This document shows positions 6,550 through 8,501 of a stretch of DNA of 8,501 nucleotides, in pieces. The notes under the pieces are model-generated. The model ran no database searches. It was not told the DNA's origin and saw only the letters and a program-made list of their open reading frames with translations. This DNA comes from Victivallaceae bacterium. GTDB taxonomy: Bacteria; Verrucomicrobiota; Lentisphaeria; Victivallales; Victivallaceae. Both the position numbers and the translations under genes were made by a program. Within the stretch, counting starts at the first letter, position 1; each line of letters begins with the position of its first letter. The DNA lies in NCBI GenBank assembly GCA_028717165.1, contig JAQUOK010000096.1:1-8501 (forward strand), in the 5' to 3' direction.

Positions 6550-7464
6550 ATGGGCAGCATTCTCAGTTTACAAAAAATCAAATCAATTCTTCCGCAGCGT
6601 TACCCCCTGCTGATGCTGGACCGCGCGCTGAAGGAAAGCGATACCAGATACGTCGGCGTAAAAAACCTGACCTTCAATGAGAATTTCTTTGCGGGACATT
6701 TCCCCGGACACCCGATTATGCCGGGCGTTCTCCAGCTTGAAGCCATGAAACAGCTCGCCCAGATCGCCGTAATTGAAAAACTCAATCCATCCGGCGAAAA
6801 TGATATTTACATCCGGGTTCTCGAAAAGGTGAAATTCCGCAAACCCAACAATCCCGGCGACCGCATCAAAATCGAAATCGAAGTTACTGAAATCAAAGAC
6901 GGCGAAGCTGTCGTTTCAGCCAAAACCTCCAATAATTCCGGCCTCACCTGCCAAGCTGAAATAACTTTGGCGTCACGCCCGAAACTGCACCCGGAAAACA
7001 TGCCGCAAATGTATAACGACGTGGATAAAACCCCGGAAATGAAAGATATCAGCGAAATTATGGAAATAATCCCTCACCGCTATCCTTTCCTCTTTGTGGA
7101 TTACTTCAAAGACCAGGGCGACGGAAAAATTATTGCAATAAAGAATATTTCCTGCAACGAAATATTTTTTTCACATTCCCCTGACGACTACGCGGTTATG
7201 CCGGAATCCATCATGTGCGAAATATCCGCGCAGGCGGGATGTTTGTCAGTACTCGCCATTCCGGCCAATAAAGGCAAGATAGGCTATTTCATGTCGATTG
7301 AACGCGCCGAAGCGTTTTATCCGGTTTTCCCGGGCGATCAACTGCGGTGCGAACTGACGATCGCCCCCGGAGCGTCGCGTTTCGGAAAAGGCAAAGGCAT
7401 TATCAAGGTCGACGACAGAAAGGTTTTCGAAATATCGATCCTCTTTGCGATAGTCGATGCGTAA
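6550..7464 (+). CDS. fabZ: tandem two-domain FabZ-type (3R)-hydroxyacyl-ACP dehydratase
   Basis: FabZ removes water from 3-hydroxyacyl-ACP in type II fatty acid synthesis and shapes the acyl supply shared with lipid A. This 304-aa protein is about twice the usual 140-150 aa and carries two hotdog domains. Domain 1 (about 1-145) has the classic FFAGHFPGHPIMPGVLQLEAM, with the catalytic pair H50 and E64 14 residues apart. Domain 2 (about 163-304) starts with IIPHRYPFLFVD (173-184), a canonical FabZ N-terminus. Its active-site stretch reads FFSHSPDDYAVMPESIMCE: E224 aligns with E64, but His is at 209, one position early, and Ser210 sits where H50 aligns. Domain 2 may therefore be inactive or altered, giving a pseudo-dimer within one chain. 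The N-terminal domain should be active. The gene follows lpxC by 187 nt, of which about 167 are the inserted element and one copy of its flanking repeat. Confidence 0.9.
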   Translation: MGSILSLQKIKSILPQRYPLLMLDRALKESDTRYVGVKNLTFNENFFAGHFPGHPIMPGVLQLEAMKQLAQIAVIEKLNPSGENDIYIRVLEKVKFRKPNNPGDRIKIEIEVTEIKDGEAVVSAKTSNNSGLTCQAEITLASRPKLHPENMPQMYNDVDKTPEMKDISEIMEIIPHRYPFLFVDYFKDQGDGKIIAIKNISCNEIFFSHSPDDYAVMPESIMCEISAQAGCLSVLAIPANKGKIGYFMSIERAEAFYPVFPGDQLRCELTIAPGASRFGKGKGIIKVDDRKVFEISILFAIVDA

Positions 7465-7505
7465 TTCACGCTTTTAAATTTCTATATTCACGCCGTTATA
7501 AAAAT

Positions 7506-7550
7506 GATTACGGATTTATTTCCACCGCTGTCGTCAGCGTATTCGTAATC
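7506..7550. other. two-part hairpin downstream of fabZ
   Basis: GATTACG (7506-7512) pairs with CGTAATC (7544-7550) around an inner hairpin CGCTG-TCGT-CAGCG (7526-7539). Read on the plus strand it is followed by GAAAAAAAC, not a T-tract, so it is not a standard fabZ terminator, but it could define the 3' end of the mRNA. Confidence 0.45.
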
Positions 7551-7580
7551 GAAAAAAACAAAGCGGCGGAGGGCCGCCGC
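7551..7580 (-). terminator. minus-strand intrinsic terminator without a visible gene
   Basis: A perfect 7-bp GC stem, GCGGCGG / CCGCCGC (7563-7569 and 7574-7580), has a 4-nt loop. On the minus strand it is followed by TTTGTTTTTTTC. On the plus strand no T-run follows. The orientation implies a transcript arriving from the right, but no minus-strand gene lies within the next 900 bp. Confidence 0.6.
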
Positions 7581-7628
7581 ACTCCAAAGACCCTGACGGC
7601 TCACAATTTGCGGTCAAAGCGGTAACAG

Positions 7629-8023
7629 AGGGTGCGCTGATGATATGATGTAGACTTCCGGGGCATATGCGTCAACTTTAAGGCCTTATGCCAAAGAGAG
7701 TATTGCTGTTGCCTTAACCCTGACAGGGTTATTCAGCGTAGCCCGCCGCAACGCGGTGGGTAATATCATCACCAGACTCCGTTCCCTGTAGAGGAACCTC
7801 AAAATAGAAACGAAAATAGTTGAAGTTCCCTTTCAGGGAACATTTCGGGAACGACAATGTTCCCAGGGCGTTGTTGCCCTGGGCTAAGCTGAATATCCCT
7901 TCCAGGGATAAACGTATTAACCTGCAAATCGACCTTAAATTAACACGTATGTCCATTAGGGGAAAATATCGTTTAAAAAACCTGAGCATGATGGTATTTT
8001 ACATCATTCTGTCAGCGCACCCC
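7629..8023. repeat. 24-bp inverted repeat enclosing one hairpin module
   Basis: 7629-7652 and 8000-8023 are imperfectly inverted: GGGTGCGCTGA and ATGATGTA blocks match exactly, separated by four mismatches. The 395-bp unit they bound contains the first seven-hairpin module. No target duplication was seen at its edges and no protein is encoded. It may be a non-autonomous element or a large folded structure. Confidence 0.5.
7716..7909. repeat. seven-hairpin repeat module, copy 1
   Basis: In order: CCCTG-A-CAGGG (inside 7716-7730), CCCGCCGC/CGCGGTGGG (7742-7760), GTTCC/GGAAC (7781-7797), GTTCCC/GGGAAC (7825-7841), GGGAAC/GTTCCC (7847-7864), CCCAGGGC/GCCCTGGG (7862-7883) and ATCCCT/AGGGAT (7895-7909). 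The fifth and sixth overlap by three bases and exclude each other in part. The same order recurs from 8310. Clusters of such short GC hairpins occur between genes in several environmental phyla, from memory; their function is unknown. Confidence 0.75.
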
Positions 8024-8034
8024 TTTTTAAGCTA

Positions 8035-8063
8035 TTTATCTGCTTGCTGCGCAAGCAAATAAA
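8035..8063. other. 13-bp hairpin
   Basis: TTTAT-C-TGCTTGC (8035-8047) pairs with GCAAGCA-A-ATAAA (8051-8063) with a single C/A mismatch and a 3-nt loop. There is no T-tract directly after it on either strand. Confidence 0.45.
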
Positions 8064-8096
8064 CGATCTGAAAAGTTTTTGTAAAAAAGTCGGGGT

Positions 8097-8178
8097 GCGG
8101 GGAAGAAAAAACGCTTTTGTCAAAAAGTGGTTTTGCCTTTCGCTCTGCTCAGGCTCCCCCAAAAGGTGTCTTCCCCGC
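8097..8178. other. 82-nt structured intergenic element
   Basis: A perfect 10-bp stem, GCGGGGAAGA / TCTTCCCCGC (8097-8106 and 8169-8178), closes an inner stem CTTTTG / CAAAAG (8114-8119 and 8160-8165). Just upstream is AAAAGTTTTTG (8071-8081). It could be a small RNA, a termination structure or another repeat; no known RNA family was recognised. Confidence 0.45.
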
Positions 8179-8309
8179 CTACCGGGTTATGAGATTTCCG
8201 TCTTTTTGGTTAATTCGTAATCGGCCAGTAACCTTTGTCCGGGAAAAATTGAATCCCGAATGGATGACTATGTTAAGAATTGAAAATTAAGGATGCGGCA
8301 CGGTATTGA

Positions 8310-8501
8310 AACCCTGAAAGGGTTATTCAGCGTAGCCCGCCGCGACGCGGCGGGTAATGCCGTCCCCCCATATTTGTTCCCTGTAGGGGAACCTCAAATG
8401 CCTTACCCGCATTTTGAAGTTCTCCTTCAGGGAACATCATGGAACCGATAAGATTCCCCAAGGCGCTGCCTTGGGCTACGTTAAAAATCCCTTCCAGGGA
8501 T
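8310..8501. repeat. seven-hairpin repeat module, copy 2, reaching the right edge
   Basis: Direct repeat of the module at 7716-7909, offset 594 bp. The first 49 bp are nearly identical (AACCCTGAAAGGGTT, then CCCGCCGC/CGCGGCGGG at 8336-8354). Later parts diverge but keep their hairpins: GTTCC/GGAAC (8376-8392), GTTCTCC/GGGAAC with a mismatch (8419-8435), a weakened GGAA/TTCC, CCCAAGGC/GCCTTGGG (8457-8475) and ATCCCT/AGGGAT (8487-8501). The last hairpin ends on the final base of the window, so more may follow. Confidence 0.75.

Larger units (their letters stand above)
7465..8501. other. gene-free repeat and hairpin island
   Basis: From the fabZ stop to the right edge no ORF with family-like sequence, SD or consistent coding character was found on either strand; the short open frames run through inverted repeats. 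The stretch holds the hairpins, orphan terminator and repeated modules listed separately, with AT-rich unstructured spacers between them. No tRNA, rRNA, tmRNA or RNase P signature was recognised. Confidence 0.6.

Noticed and set aside
7820..8062. 80-aa plus-strand ORF and an 86-aa minus-strand ORF (7729-7989)
   Set aside because: Both run through the hairpin module and the inverted repeat, have no SD and resemble no family.
7620..8200. tmRNA, RNase P RNA or SRP RNA
   Set aside because: The region is structured, but none of the conserved core sequences or a tRNA-like end could be found.
7716..8501. CRISPR array
   Set aside because: Only two long copies exist, with diverged interiors and no regular short repeat-spacer rhythm or cas genes.

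Overview
The window suggests a Gram-negative bacterium of the PVC group, most likely Lentisphaerota (Victivallis-like), though this is inferred from gene content only. The strongest pointer is a single-gene prepilin-like protein with an N-terminal FTLIELLVVIAIIAI segment and a C-terminal H-X9-DG motif, next to a glycoside hydrolase. That pairing is typical, from memory, of the large prepilin families in that phylum. lpxC and a FabZ-type dehydratase show that it makes lipid A.

Left part (1-3113, minus strand). A large alpha-L-rhamnosidase-like gene (GH78 type) runs off the left edge. At least 600 codons are open from an ATG at 1802, and the catalytic-acid motif lies close to the window edge. 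Upstream of it is the prepilin-like gene, whose own SD places the start at 2979. It has its own promoter and a strong intrinsic terminator, so the two genes share an orientation but look separately transcribed. From 3085 to 3411 there are two diverged direct copies of the same minus-strand promoter module. Between them is a 23-codon ORF whose SD and first five codons resemble those of the prepilin gene, which looks like the stump of a duplicated prepilin gene.

Middle part (3467-5531). A fused MNT nucleotidyltransferase-HEPN protein is read on the plus strand, possibly as a leaderless mRNA. It converges with miaA (tRNA dimethylallyltransferase, minus strand). An inverted pair of REP-like hairpins with GTAG heads lies between them, and the first head supplies the stop codon of the MNT-HEPN gene. 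miaA and lpxC diverge from a short AT-rich spacer.

Right part (5532-8501). lpxC is followed by a gene with two FabZ hotdog domains. The first has the normal His/Glu dyad; in the second the His is displaced by one residue. A 154-bp quasi-palindromic MITE-like element flanked by 13-bp exact direct repeats lies between lpxC and the dehydratase gene. Beyond the dehydratase gene, about 1 kb has no convincing gene. It is packed with hairpins: an orphan minus-strand terminator, a 24-bp inverted repeat enclosing a seven-hairpin module, two further structured elements, and a second copy of the module reaching the right edge.

Functionally the window joins polysaccharide use (rhamnosidase and its prepilin-like neighbour), envelope lipid synthesis (lpxC, FabZ) and tRNA modification (miaA). 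No complete novel defence or mobile system is visible. The most unusual material is the non-coding repeat content.
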